DNA from: Flavobacteriales bacterium
GTDB taxonomy: Bacteria > Bacteroidota > Bacteroidia > Flavobacteriales_G > Salibacteraceae
Assembly: GCA_018609045.1 (NCBI GenBank)
Contig: JABAYK010000122.1
Coordinates: 1-48,294 of the forward strand
Direction: 5' to 3'
Length of the DNA stretch: 48,294 nt
Shown here: positions 37,737 to 47,070 of the stretch, one piece after another
Position numbering within the stretch: position 1 is the stretch's first letter
Layout: the number at the start of each line of letters is the position of its first letter
Program-made: the position numbers and the translations under genes
Notes under the pieces: model-generated
The model's input: only the letters and a program-made list of their open reading frames with translations
What the model was told of the DNA's origin: nothing
The model's database searches: none

Positions 37737-38888
37737 CTAAAAGCTATCAATATTCCTCCAACTAATAACTTCAGCCTCAGTTCTTTTCTGATTATCATCC
37801 CCCCCATAAACAAGTTGCTTTTTGATGCTATACTTCTTAGCAATTTTCTCATACCATTGTAACCCTTTAAAAAAATCATTTTTTAAGGTTTTAGCTGATT
37901 TTATTTCTGTAACAACTTGAGTATTTCCTTTTGTTTCTAAAACATCTATTTCATTGCCATGGCTATCTCTCCAAAAAAATAAATCTGCTTGCTCTCCCAT
38001 ATTCAGCTTTAATTTCATCTTTTCTAAAATGATAAAATTTTCAAACAAACCCCCTTTGGCAAAATGAAGTTCTAATTCTTCTACCGACTTTATGCCCAAA
38101 AGGCCACAAGCCAAACCTGTATCATAAAAATAAAGTTTAGGAGTTTTTATTACTCGCTTGTTAAAGTTTTCGTGCCATGGATAAAGCCTAAAAACCACAA
38201 AACTTTTTTCGAGAATAGAAATCCAGTTTTGTATTGTTTTTGCATCTACACCAATTTCAGTAGATAAAGAGTTGGCATTAAAAAGTTGACCAATTCTGCC
38301 AGCGCATAATTTTAAAAATGCATTAAATAAATTGAGATCTCTCAAATTAATCATGTTTCTTACATCCCGCTCTAAATAAGTTTGGATATAAGAAGGGAAA
38401 AAATCTTTTGGTGCAATATTGGCATCAAATAATCTTGGGTAACCTCCGTAAAAAATAGCATCTTTTAAATCTTTTACATTTTCATTTTTTAACTCGGCAT
38501 AAGAAAGCGGGAGCAAGTGAAAAACATAAACCCTACCTGCCAAACTCTGGCTAATTTTTTCTAAAAGCAAAAAGTTTTGAGAGCCAGATAAAATAAACTG
38601 TCCTGTTTGCTTTTTTTCATCTACAATGCCTTGTATGTAAGAAAATAATTCTGGCACATGTTGGGCTTCATCTATAATTAAATTCCCTGTATAAGTATCT
38701 AAAAACCCCTTTGGATCTGATTGAGCAAACTCTCTTGTATCTGGATTTTCTAACGACACACAAGCATATTGGCTAAATACAGATTTACACAAAGTAGTTT
38801 TACCAGATTGCCTCGGACCCGTAATTGTAATAACTGGAAACTTTTTGGCCATTTCCAATACCTTTCTTGAGGAAACTCTGCTTATCAA
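37737..38888 (-). CDS. AAA-type ATPase with C-terminal DUF4143
   Basis: A 383-residue protein with Walker A GPRQSGKTTL at about residues 23-32 and Walker B NLIIDEAQHVPEL near residue 70, followed by a sensor-like FILSGSQNFLL. The C-terminal half carries the DUF4143 nuclease-like end with FFWRDSHGNEIDVLE and TEIKSAKTLKNDFF, resembling a PD-(D/E)xK fold. The family is widespread and its role is not settled; some members sit in defence or toxin-like settings, but no partner gene is here. The start is a TTG at 38888, chosen because the N-terminal MISRVSSRKVLEMAKKF matches the family's usual opening; an ATG at 38852 is the alternative. Confidence 0.85.
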   Translation of the reverse strand: MISRVSSRKVLEMAKKFPVITITGPRQSGKTTLCKSVFSQYACVSLENPDTREFAQSDPKGFLDTYTGNLIIDEAQHVPELFSYIQGIVDEKKQTGQFILSGSQNFLLLEKISQSLAGRVYVFHLLPLSYAELKNENVKDLKDAIFYGGYPRLFDANIAPKDFFPSYIQTYLERDVRNMINLRDLNLFNAFLKLCAGRIGQLFNANSLSTEIGVDAKTIQNWISILEKSFVVFRLYPWHENFNKRVIKTPKLYFYDTGLACGLLGIKSVEELELHFAKGGLFENFIILEKMKLKLNMGEQADLFFWRDSHGNEIDVLETKGNTQVVTEIKSAKTLKNDFFKGLQWYEKIAKKYSIKKQLVYGGDDNQKRTEAEVISWRNIDSF

Positions 38889-38927
38889 TTTGTGTAATTT
38901 AGGAATTAAACTCCAAATTTACACAAT

Positions 38928-40684
38928 TTATTTCGAAATGATTATTCTGTTTGTGAATTGGTTGTTCTCGGTTTGAGAAACCACAAAATAGACCCCATTT
39001 TGCAAGTGAGAAAGGTCAATTGAATACCCTTCAAAAAGCTCAACATTTTTCAACTCATAAACCATCCTACCAAACAAATCAAAAATCTGTAAAGAGTTTA
39101 CCTTTTGAATAGTTGATGTAGAAAAATTAAGTATCCCGTGAGTGGGATTGGGATAAAGAGTAAATTCTATTTTTTCAGTTACCTCCTTAACTCCAATTGT
39201 TCTATCAAAATAATATTCAAAACTTCTTTTACAACCTGCTGAATCTGAAACATCAAAACTAGAATGACTTTTAAATTGGTTTTCTCTAATCCATGTGGTA
39301 TCTCCATCATTCCAAGATATTTTATAAGGATTGTTTTTACCTTTTACTTCAACTTTTATATATGTACCGTTATCTTCCCAATCATCATAATAATTAGCTG
39401 TAATTAAAACATTGAAATCGCAATCATTAATGCAAAGGGTATCCTCTGCTAGAGTAAGTGTGTCAAAGAGCAGAAAGGGCAAATCATTAATATTTTCCGA
39501 AATTTCAGTCATCTTTTTAAGTGTGTCCATTAAAATTGGTAAATTGAATACACTAGCATTAAAAATCGTATCCCCATTATAAATTGCATCACAGGAGTAT
39601 AATGAATCGAAATCATATTCATTAACATTTAACTTGGGATTTGAATTCCAATTATTGCTGATATATGATGCAAAAAATCCATTTTGGACTGGTGCCAAAA
39701 ATTGAGAACTGGTTTCATCCCCCCAAAAGTTATCTAAAACCCCTAATGAGAAGAATTCTTTTTTATTGAAACTTGTATCTATTTTGAATACCAAAAAATC
39801 TAAATGTGGGCCACTCAAATAGCCGCTTGATGCTTTCCCTAAACTCATAGTTCCTCCATAGCCCAGGATTGTTGAGTCATTTATTTGATGCATACCATTT
39901 ATTTGCTCGGCTTGATAAGAGTTTACATAAAGTGATTTGGCCTTCAGTTTTGAAAAATCTACCTTTAAAAATGCCAAAGGGTTATTCCCTACTGAAAAAA
40001 TAAGCTGATCAGTGAGGTTAAGTTTTACTATTTGAATGTTGTTAAAATACAAATAATTTGGAAAATCAATGGTGTATAAACCAACAGGTTTAAGATCAAA
40101 ATCGTAAACTTCTAGCAGTATCCTTTCCCCTTCTGGTACTCCGAAATATCTACTTGTAATCAGAATAATCTTATTTTCTAAAACCGCTAAGCCTCTTTGA
40201 TTAAAAAAACTATTCCTTTTTTTAGAAAAAAGCAATTTTCCTCTTTTATTAATCACAAAAAACTTTTCATAATCGTAGGCCAAAATGTTGAATCTGTTAA
40301 TTTTTTAATGTTAAAGTTTTCATTTATATCTATGGATTTTCTCCAAACTTGGTCTATCTCCGCATTAAAACAAGTAATAGTGTTGTTTGCTGAAGCTATT
40401 AAAAAAGAATTATCATTTAGTTTTTCTAAATCATAAAAATTTACATTACCAAACTTCAAAAAATTATTTTTTTTTGATTTTATTCCATAAGTAACTATCG
40501 AGGAGAAGGAAGTATCAAAGGTTGAATGTGAAAAGCTATAAACTATTGTAGAATCTTTTCCAACAACTATAGCATCTTCATTGTAGAAATAATGATAATT
40601 ATTGGGCAGAAAAAAAGATTTATTTTCTTGGGAGTATGATAATATGGATATCCAAATAAAAATGAAACTCAATAATCGTTGCAC
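38928..40684 (-). pseudogene. T9SS-secreted protein split by a one-base frameshift
   Basis: The 5' part (40684 to about 40253) starts with the signal peptide MQRLLSFIFIWISILSYS and reads to DSTFWPTIMKSFL. The 3' part (about 40283 to 38928) continues AYDYEKFFVINKRGKLLFSK. Adding one A to the AAAA run at 40282-40285 joins them as DSTFLAYDYEKF and restores a single 585-residue frame. The protein has repeated beta-strand segments like a six- or seven-bladed propeller. It ends in a type A T9SS sorting domain (FTLYPNPTHGILNFS ... LQNGVYFVV). If the base is really missing, the 5' product is truncated at 143 residues. A single-base homopolymer loss is also the classic sequencing error. Confidence 0.85.
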
Positions 40685-40698
40685 ATACCAAATATAAA

Positions 40699-42510
40699 CT
40701 AATTTGAATTGCTGTAAAACTCAAACACCAAATTGGCATGATTGGCATTCACAACCTCTTTTAATTCCTCTAAACTAGACTCCTCTATTCTTTTTACCGA
40801 CCTAAAATGGCGTAATAATTTAGTGGCCGTTTTTTCACCAATACCTTCTATCTGGGTTAAACTAGTTTGTATGGCATCCTTACTCCTCTTTTGCCTATGA
40901 AAGGTTATACCAAAACGGTGGGCTTCGTTTCGTAAATATTGTATCAATTTCAGCGATTCAGATTTTTTATCGATATACAACGGAATTGAATCATTTGGGA
41001 AAAAGATTTCTTCCAAACGCTTGGCAATGCCAACAATGGTGACTTTACCAAAAAGGTCTAACTTTTTTAGGCTTTTTACAGCTGAACTCAACTGGCCTTT
41101 TCCTCCATCAATTATGATTAATTGCGGCAAGGGCTCTTCTTCTTCTAGCAACCTTTTGTAGCGGCGGTAAACCACTTCTTCCATACTGGCAAAATCATTT
41201 GGCCCTTCAACCGTTTTAATGTTGAATTTTCGGTAATCGTTTTTGCTTGGCTTGGCATCTTTAAAAACTACGCAAGCCGCCACAGGATTTGTGCCTTGAA
41301 TATTAGAGTTGTCAAAGCACTCAATATGCTCTGGCAAAACATCCATATTTAAATCTTCTTGTAACTGTCCTAAAATTCGGTTTTTGCGTCGGTCTGGATC
41401 AACTTTTTCTTGCTCCTTTTGTCTATCGAGCATAAAATAACGTACGTTTTTTAAGCTTAAATCAATCAGCTTTTTCTTATCACCTCTTTGCGGAAAATGT
41501 ATAGAAACATTGGGTATTTCTAACTCAATATCTTCTGAGGTAAAAATCTCTTCGCTTTGAGAATTATAGGTTGACCTCATTTCGCCAATGGCAGTTTCCA
41601 ATAAATTCTGATTGGTTTCCTCCAAACGCTTTTTCATTTCTAAGGTATGCGATTGAATTATGGCGCCATTCTTCACCTTCATGTAATTTACGTAACCGAA
41701 CTTATCATCACTAATAACCGAAAACACATCAACATTATTGATAGATGGGTTTACCACTGTACTTTTAGCTTGGTATTTTTCTAGGGCCTCTATTTGTGTT
41801 TTAGCATCTTCTGCTAACTCAAAACGCATTTCATGAGCATACTCTTGCATAAGCTGTTTCATATGCTTAATTACTTCGCCAATATCACCTTTTATTATTC
41901 GGCGAGCATTGTCAATAGCTTCATTGTAGTTTTGCTCACTTTGATTAGCCACGCATGGCGCCTTGCAGTTTCCGATATGATACTCTAAGCAAACCCTAAA
42001 TTTTTGGGCTTTGATGTTTTCGTTGCTTAAATTGTATTTACAAGTTCTGAATTTGTATAAGTGTCTTACCAAGTTCAAAACAGTTTTCATAGTTTTTACT
42101 GAAGCATAGGGGCCATAGTATTCGCTTCCATCTTTTACCAAAGTTCTTGTGGGGAATAACCTCGGGAACCTCTCTTTTTTGATGCAAATCCATGGATAGG
42201 TTTTGTCATCTCTTAACTGAATATTGTATCTGGGCTGATGCTTTTTTATTAATGAATTCTCAAGCAATAAAGCATCAAACTCAGTTTCAACCACAATAAA
42301 CTCAAGGTTTCTAATTTTTGAAACTAGCAATCTGGTTTTGCCGTTCTCGTATTTATCTTTTGTAAAATAGGATGTTACCCTGTTCTTTAATTTTTTTGCC
42401 TTCCCAACATAAATAATATCTCCTTTCTCATCAAAATATTGATAAACCCCCGGTTTTTGCGGTAACCTTTTTAAAATTTCTTGAATATTTTTTGGAGCAT
42501 CAGCAATCAT
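40699..42510 (-). CDS. uvrC: Excinuclease ABC subunit C
   Basis: UvrC makes both cuts in nucleotide excision repair. The N-terminal GIY-YIG nuclease is GVYQYFDEKGDIIYVGKA near residue 20. A UVR-like region (AHEMRFELAEDAKTQIEALE) comes mid-protein, the RNase H-like C-terminal nuclease has ECFDNSNIQGTNPVAACVVF, and a helix-hairpin-helix end reads IEGIGEKTATKLLRHFRSVK. The ATG at 42510 (MIADAPKNIQEILKRLPQ) is preferred over 42555, which adds only 15 basic and hydrophobic residues. The length is normal (about 603 aa). It is divergent from the MerR regulator, 83 bases away. Confidence 0.96.
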   Translation of the reverse strand: MIADAPKNIQEILKRLPQKPGVYQYFDEKGDIIYVGKAKKLKNRVTSYFTKDKYENGKTRLLVSKIRNLEFIVVETEFDALLLENSLIKKHQPRYNIQLRDDKTYPWICIKKERFPRLFPTRTLVKDGSEYYGPYASVKTMKTVLNLVRHLYKFRTCKYNLSNENIKAQKFRVCLEYHIGNCKAPCVANQSEQNYNEAIDNARRIIKGDIGEVIKHMKQLMQEYAHEMRFELAEDAKTQIEALEKYQAKSTVVNPSINNVDVFSVISDDKFGYVNYMKVKNGAIIQSHTLEMKKRLEETNQNLLETAIGEMRSTYNSQSEEIFTSEDIELEIPNVSIHFPQRGDKKKLIDLSLKNVRYFMLDRQKEQEKVDPDRRKNRILGQLQEDLNMDVLPEHIECFDNSNIQGTNPVAACVVFKDAKPSKNDYRKFNIKTVEGPNDFASMEEVVYRRYKRLLEEEEPLPQLIIIDGGKGQLSSAVKSLKKLDLFGKVTIVGIAKRLEEIFFPNDSIPLYIDKKSESLKLIQYLRNEAHRFGITFHRQKRSKDAIQTSLTQIEGIGEKTATKLLRHFRSVKRIEESSLEELKEVVNANHANLVFEFYSNSN

Positions 42511-42593
42511 AAGGAGCAAAAAAATATTTTTTTTTCTTTTCTGTAAACATATCAAACATTTAGTTGTTTCGCTAAGTTGATATAATAAATAAA

Positions 42594-43481
42594 ATGGGAA
42601 CCTACAGCATAAAAGATTTAGAAAAGCTATCAGGCATAAAAGCCCATACTATTCGTATTTGGGAATCGCGTTACAGTTTAATAGAACCCCAGCGAACTGA
42701 AACCAACATTAGAATTTACGACGATTCTCAGTTAAAAAAATTGCTAAATGTTTCTTTACTAATTAACAGTGGATTTAAGATTTCGAAAATTTCGAAATTC
42801 GAAATAGCCGAATTAAACAGAATGATTAATGAAATTTACCAAAAGGCAAATGAATCATTAATTAATAAATCTTTAGAAGTTCAGCTCAATGCGCTAATTG
42901 TGGCCATGATTGATTTGGATGAAGATAAGTTTGATAAAATATTTTCTACCAATGTATTGAGGTTAGGTTTTCAAAAAACCATAACCGATATAGTTTATCC
43001 CTTTTTAGAAAAGGTAGGCTTAATGTGGGGAATTGATGAAATAAATCCTGCCCAAGAGCATTTTATTTCTAATTTAATTCGCCAAAAAGTAATTACTGCA
43101 ATTGATGGTTTAAGTGTTCCTAACAGGCAAAACGAAAAATTCTTGTTGTTTCTGCCCGAAAACGAATTGCATGAAATGGGTATTCTACTTGCTCATTATT
43201 TACTCAAAGCAAACGGTAAACAAATTGTTTATTTGGGACAAAATGTGCCTTTCGGCGATTTGGCTGAAGTAGTAGAAATTTGCAACCCTAAGTTTTTATT
43301 AACTTTTATGGTTACCTCAAAAACCAAAGAAGAGGTTCAAGAGTATGTAAATAAACTAGGAGAAATATTTGCCGATAAAACCATTCTAGTTTCTGGTTCA
43401 GATTATACACTTGGAGACATTAACTTCCCCCAAAACACTTCTTGGCTCAAACAAGTTTCTCAATTAGAGACATACTATTAA
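42594..43481 (+). CDS. MerR-family B12-binding light regulator (CarH/LitR-like)
   Basis: An N-terminal MerR helix-turn-helix (MGTYSIKDLEKLSGIKAHTI, then RIWESRY and NIRIYDD) occupies residues 1-75. The middle helical domain contains W-x9-EH (WGIDEINPAQEH, about residues 144-155). The C-terminal Rossmann-like domain has E-x-H-x-x-G (ELHEMG, about 193). In CarH and LitR these two motifs bind adenosylcobalamin: the upper-face Trp/His cap and the lower His ligand. The protein would then be a dark-state repressor released by light. Both key histidines are present here. The gene lies just before an ECF sigma factor and crtI/crtB, which strongly suggests control of carotenogenesis. Whether it binds AdoCbl and is photosensitive is inferred, not shown. 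Confidence 0.88.
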   Translation: MGTYSIKDLEKLSGIKAHTIRIWESRYSLIEPQRTETNIRIYDDSQLKKLLNVSLLINSGFKISKISKFEIAELNRMINEIYQKANESLINKSLEVQLNALIVAMIDLDEDKFDKIFSTNVLRLGFQKTITDIVYPFLEKVGLMWGIDEINPAQEHFISNLIRQKVITAIDGLSVPNRQNEKFLLFLPENELHEMGILLAHYLLKANGKQIVYLGQNVPFGDLAEVVEICNPKFLLTFMVTSKTKEEVQEYVNKLGEIFADKTILVSGSDYTLGDINFPQNTSWLKQVSQLETYY

Positions 43482-43518
43482 TCAACTTATTGACAACTGC
43501 TTAACACTTTTTAACTTT

Positions 43519-43536
43519 TTGTTGTATATACAACAA
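43519..43536. promoter_or_regulatory. 18-bp perfect palindrome TTGTTGTATATACAACAA
   Basis: Every base pairs with its mirror. It lies 38 bases after the MerR stop, in the control region before the ECF sigma gene. A dimeric or tetrameric MerR regulator binding site is the likely reading, and the core TGTATATACA resembles TGTA-containing sites reported for LitR-type proteins. Confidence 0.5.
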
Positions 43537-43595
43537 TAGTAATAACAATCTATTTTACAGTAAATTAGCAACCGATTTATTACTCAAGCTTCATT

Positions 43596-43691
43596 TTGTT
43601 TAATGAAAATCAAAAAAAGTTAAACAAAAATTAGATTTGAATGAAGTTTATCCGTACGTTTGTTTAACAATTGAAACAAAAGGTTAAACAA
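43596..43691. promoter_or_regulatory. Two inverted pairs of TTGTTTAA(C) before the ECF sigma gene
   Basis: TTGTTTAA at 43596-43603 faces GTTAAACAA at 43619-43627 (15-base spacer). TTGTTTAAC at 43660-43668 faces GTTAAACAA at 43683-43691 (14-base spacer). The second pair ends 13 bases before the sigma-factor ATG and would overlap its promoter or leader. A TATACTTC element at 43696 resembles a -7 box weakly. Good candidates for operators of the adjacent MerR regulator. Confidence 0.45.
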
Positions 43692-43704
43692 AAAATATAC
43701 TTCA

Positions 43705-44208
43705 ATGTCTAACAACGATTTTAACACCGAATTAATTGGATTAAGCAATAGTTTAGAGTTTTTTGCTCTATCGTTAACAAGAAACGATGAAGATGCCAAA
43801 GACTTATTGCAAGAAACTATGGTTAAAGCAATAACTTACAGAGACAAGTTTGTAGAAAAGACCAATTTAAAAGCATGGTGTTACACCATCATGAAAAATA
43901 CTTTTATCAATAATTACAGAAGAGCTATTAAAGCCAATACAATTATTGACCAAACAGAAGATTTGTATTTTTTAAACTCTAAAAGGTCTGAAGATGGTAC
44001 AATTCCAGATTCTGCTTTAGCTTACAAAGAAATTAGAAGTAAAGTTGATGCTTTAGAAGATGATTATAGAATACCTTTCGAGATGCATAACAAAGGTTAC
44101 AAGTACAAAGAAATTGCAGATTATTTAGATTTACCTATTGGTACTGTAAAAAGTAGAATATTTTTAGCCCGTAGAAGGTTAATGGATCAACTTAAAGAAT
44201 ATAGATAA
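43705..44208 (+). CDS. ECF-type RNA polymerase sigma factor
   Basis: A 167-residue sigma-70 family protein. Region 2 is at residues 10-80 (DAKDLLQETMVKAITYRDKF, WCYTIMKNTFINNYRR) and region 4 at about 110-165 (YKYKEIADYLDLPIGTVKSR, LARRRLMDQL). It starts the carotenoid operon: crtI begins with the base after its stop. No anti-sigma gene was found here. It may be induced by the upstream regulator and then transcribe light-response genes. Confidence 0.93.
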   Translation: MSNNDFNTELIGLSNSLEFFALSLTRNDEDAKDLLQETMVKAITYRDKFVEKTNLKAWCYTIMKNTFINNYRRAIKANTIIDQTEDLYFLNSKRSEDGTIPDSALAYKEIRSKVDALEDDYRIPFEMHNKGYKYKEIADYLDLPIGTVKSRIFLARRRLMDQLKEYR

Positions 44209-45684
44209 ATGGCCAAAATTGGTGTAATTGGATCGGGGTTTGCCGGTCTTTCGGTTGCAAGTTGCCTAGCAAAACAAGGTCACGATGTAACCATATTCGA
44301 AAAAAACAAAGTGCCGGGTGGTAGAGCCCGGCATTTTAGTGAAAAAGGGTTCATGTTTGATATGGGCCCTTCTTGGTACTGGATGCCAGATGTGTTTGAA
44401 AAGTACTTTGCTCTTTTTGGCAAAAAAGTTTCAGACTATTATCAATTAAAAAGATTAGATCCCTCCTACCGAGTTTATTTTGGTAAAGATGATTTTTTAG
44501 ATATTCCAGCAAATTTTGATGAGCTTAAACAGTTGTTCGATTCGCTTGAGCCAGGCTCTGGCAAAAAGCTCCAAAATTTTATGGACGAAAGCGAATACAA
44601 ATACGAAGTTGGCATTAACGATTTGGTTTACAAACCAAGCAGAAGTTTAACCGAGTTTTTTGATGGCAGATTGCTTTATGGTCTGCTTAAAATGCAGGTT
44701 TTTTCTTCTATTTCATCTTACATTAAAAAACATTTTAAAAACCCTAAAATCATTCAGCTTTTAGAGTTTCCGGTTTTGTTTTTAGGGGCAAAACCTAGCA
44801 AAACTCCTGCTCTTTATAGTTTAATGAATTATGCCGATATCAAATTGGGTACTTGGTATCCTGATGGTGGCATGAACAAAATAATCGAAGGCATGGTAAG
44901 CCTTGCCAAAGAGTTAGGTGTAAAGTTCGAATTAGAAAATGGTGTAAATAAAATTGAGGTTTTAAACAACGAAGCAAAAATCTTAACAACCGATAAGGGA
45001 GACTTTGAGTTTGATGTGGTTGTGGGTGGTGCAGATTATCATCACGTTGAACAAAAATTGTTAGACGAACCTTTTAGAAATTACTCCAAAGAATATTGGG
45101 ATAAAAGAGTAATGGCACCTTCATCTTTAATTTTTTATTTAGGAATTGATAAAAAATTAAAAAACTTAGACCATCATAACTTGTTTTTCGACAAACCTTT
45201 TGACCCACACGCCGAAGAAATTTACGAAAATCCAAAATGGCCAAAAGATCCACTTTTTTATGTTTCTTGTCCTTCGCAAACAGATAAAAGTGTAGCTCCA
45301 GAAGGCATGGAAAACATTTTCGTTTTAATTCCCGTTGCGCCAGATTTAGAGGACAATGAAGAAACCAGAGAGTTTTACTACGACATGGTAATGAAAAGAT
45401 TAGAGGAGTTAACCGAACAAAAAATAAAATCCAGCGTTATTTACAAACGAAGTTACGCGCACAAAGATTTTATTAGTGATTACAACGCTTTTAAAGGCAA
45501 TGCATACGGACTCGCGAATACATTAAAACAAACCGCTATTTTAAAACCAAGTTTAAAAAGTAAAAAAGTGAAAAATTTGTATTTCACAGGTCAGTTAACT
45601 GTGCCAGGTCCGGGGGTTCCGCCTTCGTTAATCTCAGGCCAAGTTGTTGCACGCGAAATCGAAAAAGACCTTAAATCTAATTAA
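44209..45684 (+). CDS. crtI: CrtI-type phytoene desaturase
   Basis: CrtI introduces double bonds into phytoene to make lycopene or related polyenes, using FAD and acting at the membrane. GVIGSGFAGLS at the N-terminus is the FAD turn, followed by FEKNKVPGGRARHF and FDMGPSWYWMPD. The C-terminal FTGQLTVPGPGVPPSLISGQ is the carotenoid-desaturase signature. The length is 491 aa. The ATG follows the sigma-factor stop directly and its own stop lies one base before the crtB start. The number of desaturation steps cannot be predicted. Confidence 0.96.
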   Translation: MAKIGVIGSGFAGLSVASCLAKQGHDVTIFEKNKVPGGRARHFSEKGFMFDMGPSWYWMPDVFEKYFALFGKKVSDYYQLKRLDPSYRVYFGKDDFLDIPANFDELKQLFDSLEPGSGKKLQNFMDESEYKYEVGINDLVYKPSRSLTEFFDGRLLYGLLKMQVFSSISSYIKKHFKNPKIIQLLEFPVLFLGAKPSKTPALYSLMNYADIKLGTWYPDGGMNKIIEGMVSLAKELGVKFELENGVNKIEVLNNEAKILTTDKGDFEFDVVVGGADYHHVEQKLLDEPFRNYSKEYWDKRVMAPSSLIFYLGIDKKLKNLDHHNLFFDKPFDPHAEEIYENPKWPKDPLFYVSCPSQTDKSVAPEGMENIFVLIPVAPDLEDNEETREFYYDMVMKRLEELTEQKIKSSVIYKRSYAHKDFISDYNAFKGNAYGLANTLKQTAILKPSLKSKKVKNLYFTGQLTVPGPGVPPSLISGQVVAREIEKDLKSN

Positions 45685-45685
45685 C

Positions 45686-46522
45686 ATGAAAGATTTATTC
45701 GACAAAGTATCGCTCAAAAGCTCCAAAATGGTAACCAATGCCTATTCAACTTCATTTTCGTTGGGCATTAAATTTTTATCAAATAGGTTTCACGACCCAA
45801 TTTATTCCGTTTATGGCTTTGTTAGGTTTGCCGATGAAATTGTCGATTCTTTTCACGATTTCAATAAAAAAGAACTTCTTGCTGATTTTAGAAAACAAAC
45901 CTATGCAGCAATAGAACATAAAATTAGTTTAAATCCTATCCTAAATAGCTTTCAAAACGCAGTTAATCAATACAAAATTCCAATTGAATTAATAGATACA
46001 TTTCTAGACAGCATGGAAATGGATCTTGAAAATATTGAATATGATAGATCCGCTTACGAAAAATATATTTTAGGAAGCGCTGAGGTAGTTGGTTTAATGT
46101 GTCTAAAAGTATTTTTAGAGGGTGATGAAGAAACTTATTTAAAATTAAAACCTGAGGCAATGGCTTTGGGCTCCGCCTTCCAAAAAATTAACTTTTTAAG
46201 AGATTTAAATGCAGATTACGATAAACTTGGAAGAACATACTTTCCAGGAGTTGATCTTAAAGAGTTTAACGATGAAACTAAAAGGCAAATAGAGGAAGAA
46301 ATTGAAGAAGATTTTTACCAAGGATATTTAGGCATCAAAAAATTACCAAAATCTGCAAGGTTTGGAGTTTATGTAGCTTATGTTTACTATTACTCCTTGT
46401 TTTCAAAAATAAAATCCACTCCATCATCAGCTATTTTACAACAAAGAATTCGAATTCCGAACAACCAGAAGTTTGCCTTGTTGTTTAAATCATATATTAA
46501 ACATAGTTTCAATATTTTATAA
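45686..46522 (+). CDS. crtB: Phytoene synthase
   Basis: CrtB joins two geranylgeranyl diphosphates to phytoene. The first aspartate-rich motif is in VRFADEIVDSFHD (D-x-x-x-D) and the second in NFLRDLNADYDKLGRTYFP. TSFSLGIKFLS opens the active-site helix. The ATG at 45686 (MKDLFDKVSLKSSKMV) is preferred; the upstream ATG at 45644 would overlap crtI by 41 bases. The product is 278 residues. Its stop shares one base with the idi start. Confidence 0.96.
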   Translation: MKDLFDKVSLKSSKMVTNAYSTSFSLGIKFLSNRFHDPIYSVYGFVRFADEIVDSFHDFNKKELLADFRKQTYAAIEHKISLNPILNSFQNAVNQYKIPIELIDTFLDSMEMDLENIEYDRSAYEKYILGSAEVVGLMCLKVFLEGDEETYLKLKPEAMALGSAFQKINFLRDLNADYDKLGRTYFPGVDLKEFNDETKRQIEEEIEEDFYQGYLGIKKLPKSARFGVYVAYVYYYSLFSKIKSTPSSAILQQRIRIPNNQKFALLFKSYIKHSFNIL

Positions 46523-47052
46523 TGAAGGATTTTGTTGTTGTTGTAGATAAAGACGATAATGCTTTAGGGCAAATGGAAAAAATGGAGGCTCACGAAACTG
46601 GTACACTCCATAGAGCATTTTCGGTTTTTGTTTTCAATAGCCAATCTCAAATGTTAATTCACCGAAGAGCATTTTCTAAATACCACAGCGGTGGTTTATG
46701 GACAAACGCTTGCTGCAGTCACCAAAGACCAGGTGAAAGCACGCTAGATGCGGCGCACAGAAGGTTGAAGGAAGAAATGGGCTTTGACTGTGAATTAGAA
46801 GAAGAATTCAGCTTCATTTATAAAACCGAATTCGAAAACAAGCTTACCGAGCATGAGTTAGACCATGTAATTACAGGAGCTTTTGATGGGTTTCCAAACC
46901 CAAATCCAAAAGAAGTTTGCGAATGGAAGTATGTGGACATTGACTATTTAATTGAGGATATTGCAAATTACCCTGACAAATACACGGTTTGGTTTAAAAT
47001 TGCTTTTGAGCAGTTGAAAAAAAACAAACTAGCTCATAAATTAGCAGTTTAA
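46522..47052 (+). CDS. idi: Isopentenyl-diphosphate isomerase, type 1
   Basis: A 176-residue Nudix-type IPP isomerase that interconverts IPP and DMAPP. LHRAFSVFVFN, WTNACCSHQRPGES (the active-site Cys) and the Nudix-like AAHRRLKEEMGF are present, along with FENKLTEHELDHVITGAFDG. Being coupled to crtB (one-base overlap), it balances the prenyl pool for carotenoids. The upstream supply comes from the MEP pathway (dxr, in this window). Confidence 0.97.
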   Translation: MKDFVVVVDKDDNALGQMEKMEAHETGTLHRAFSVFVFNSQSQMLIHRRAFSKYHSGGLWTNACCSHQRPGESTLDAAHRRLKEEMGFDCELEEEFSFIYKTEFENKLTEHELDHVITGAFDGFPNPNPKEVCEWKYVDIDYLIEDIANYPDKYTVWFKIAFEQLKKNKLAHKLAV

Positions 47053-47070
47053 CCATAAACCCAAAATATT

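Noticed and set aside
37737..38888. Defence or toxin-antitoxin system around the AAA/DUF4143 ATPase
   Set aside because: No partner toxin, nuclease or defence gene is adjacent; neighbours are a DUF1801 protein and a T9SS protein.
42511..42593. B12 riboswitch before the regulator
   Set aside because: The divergent gap is only 83 bases and shows no structured region; B12 sensing, if any, is by the protein.
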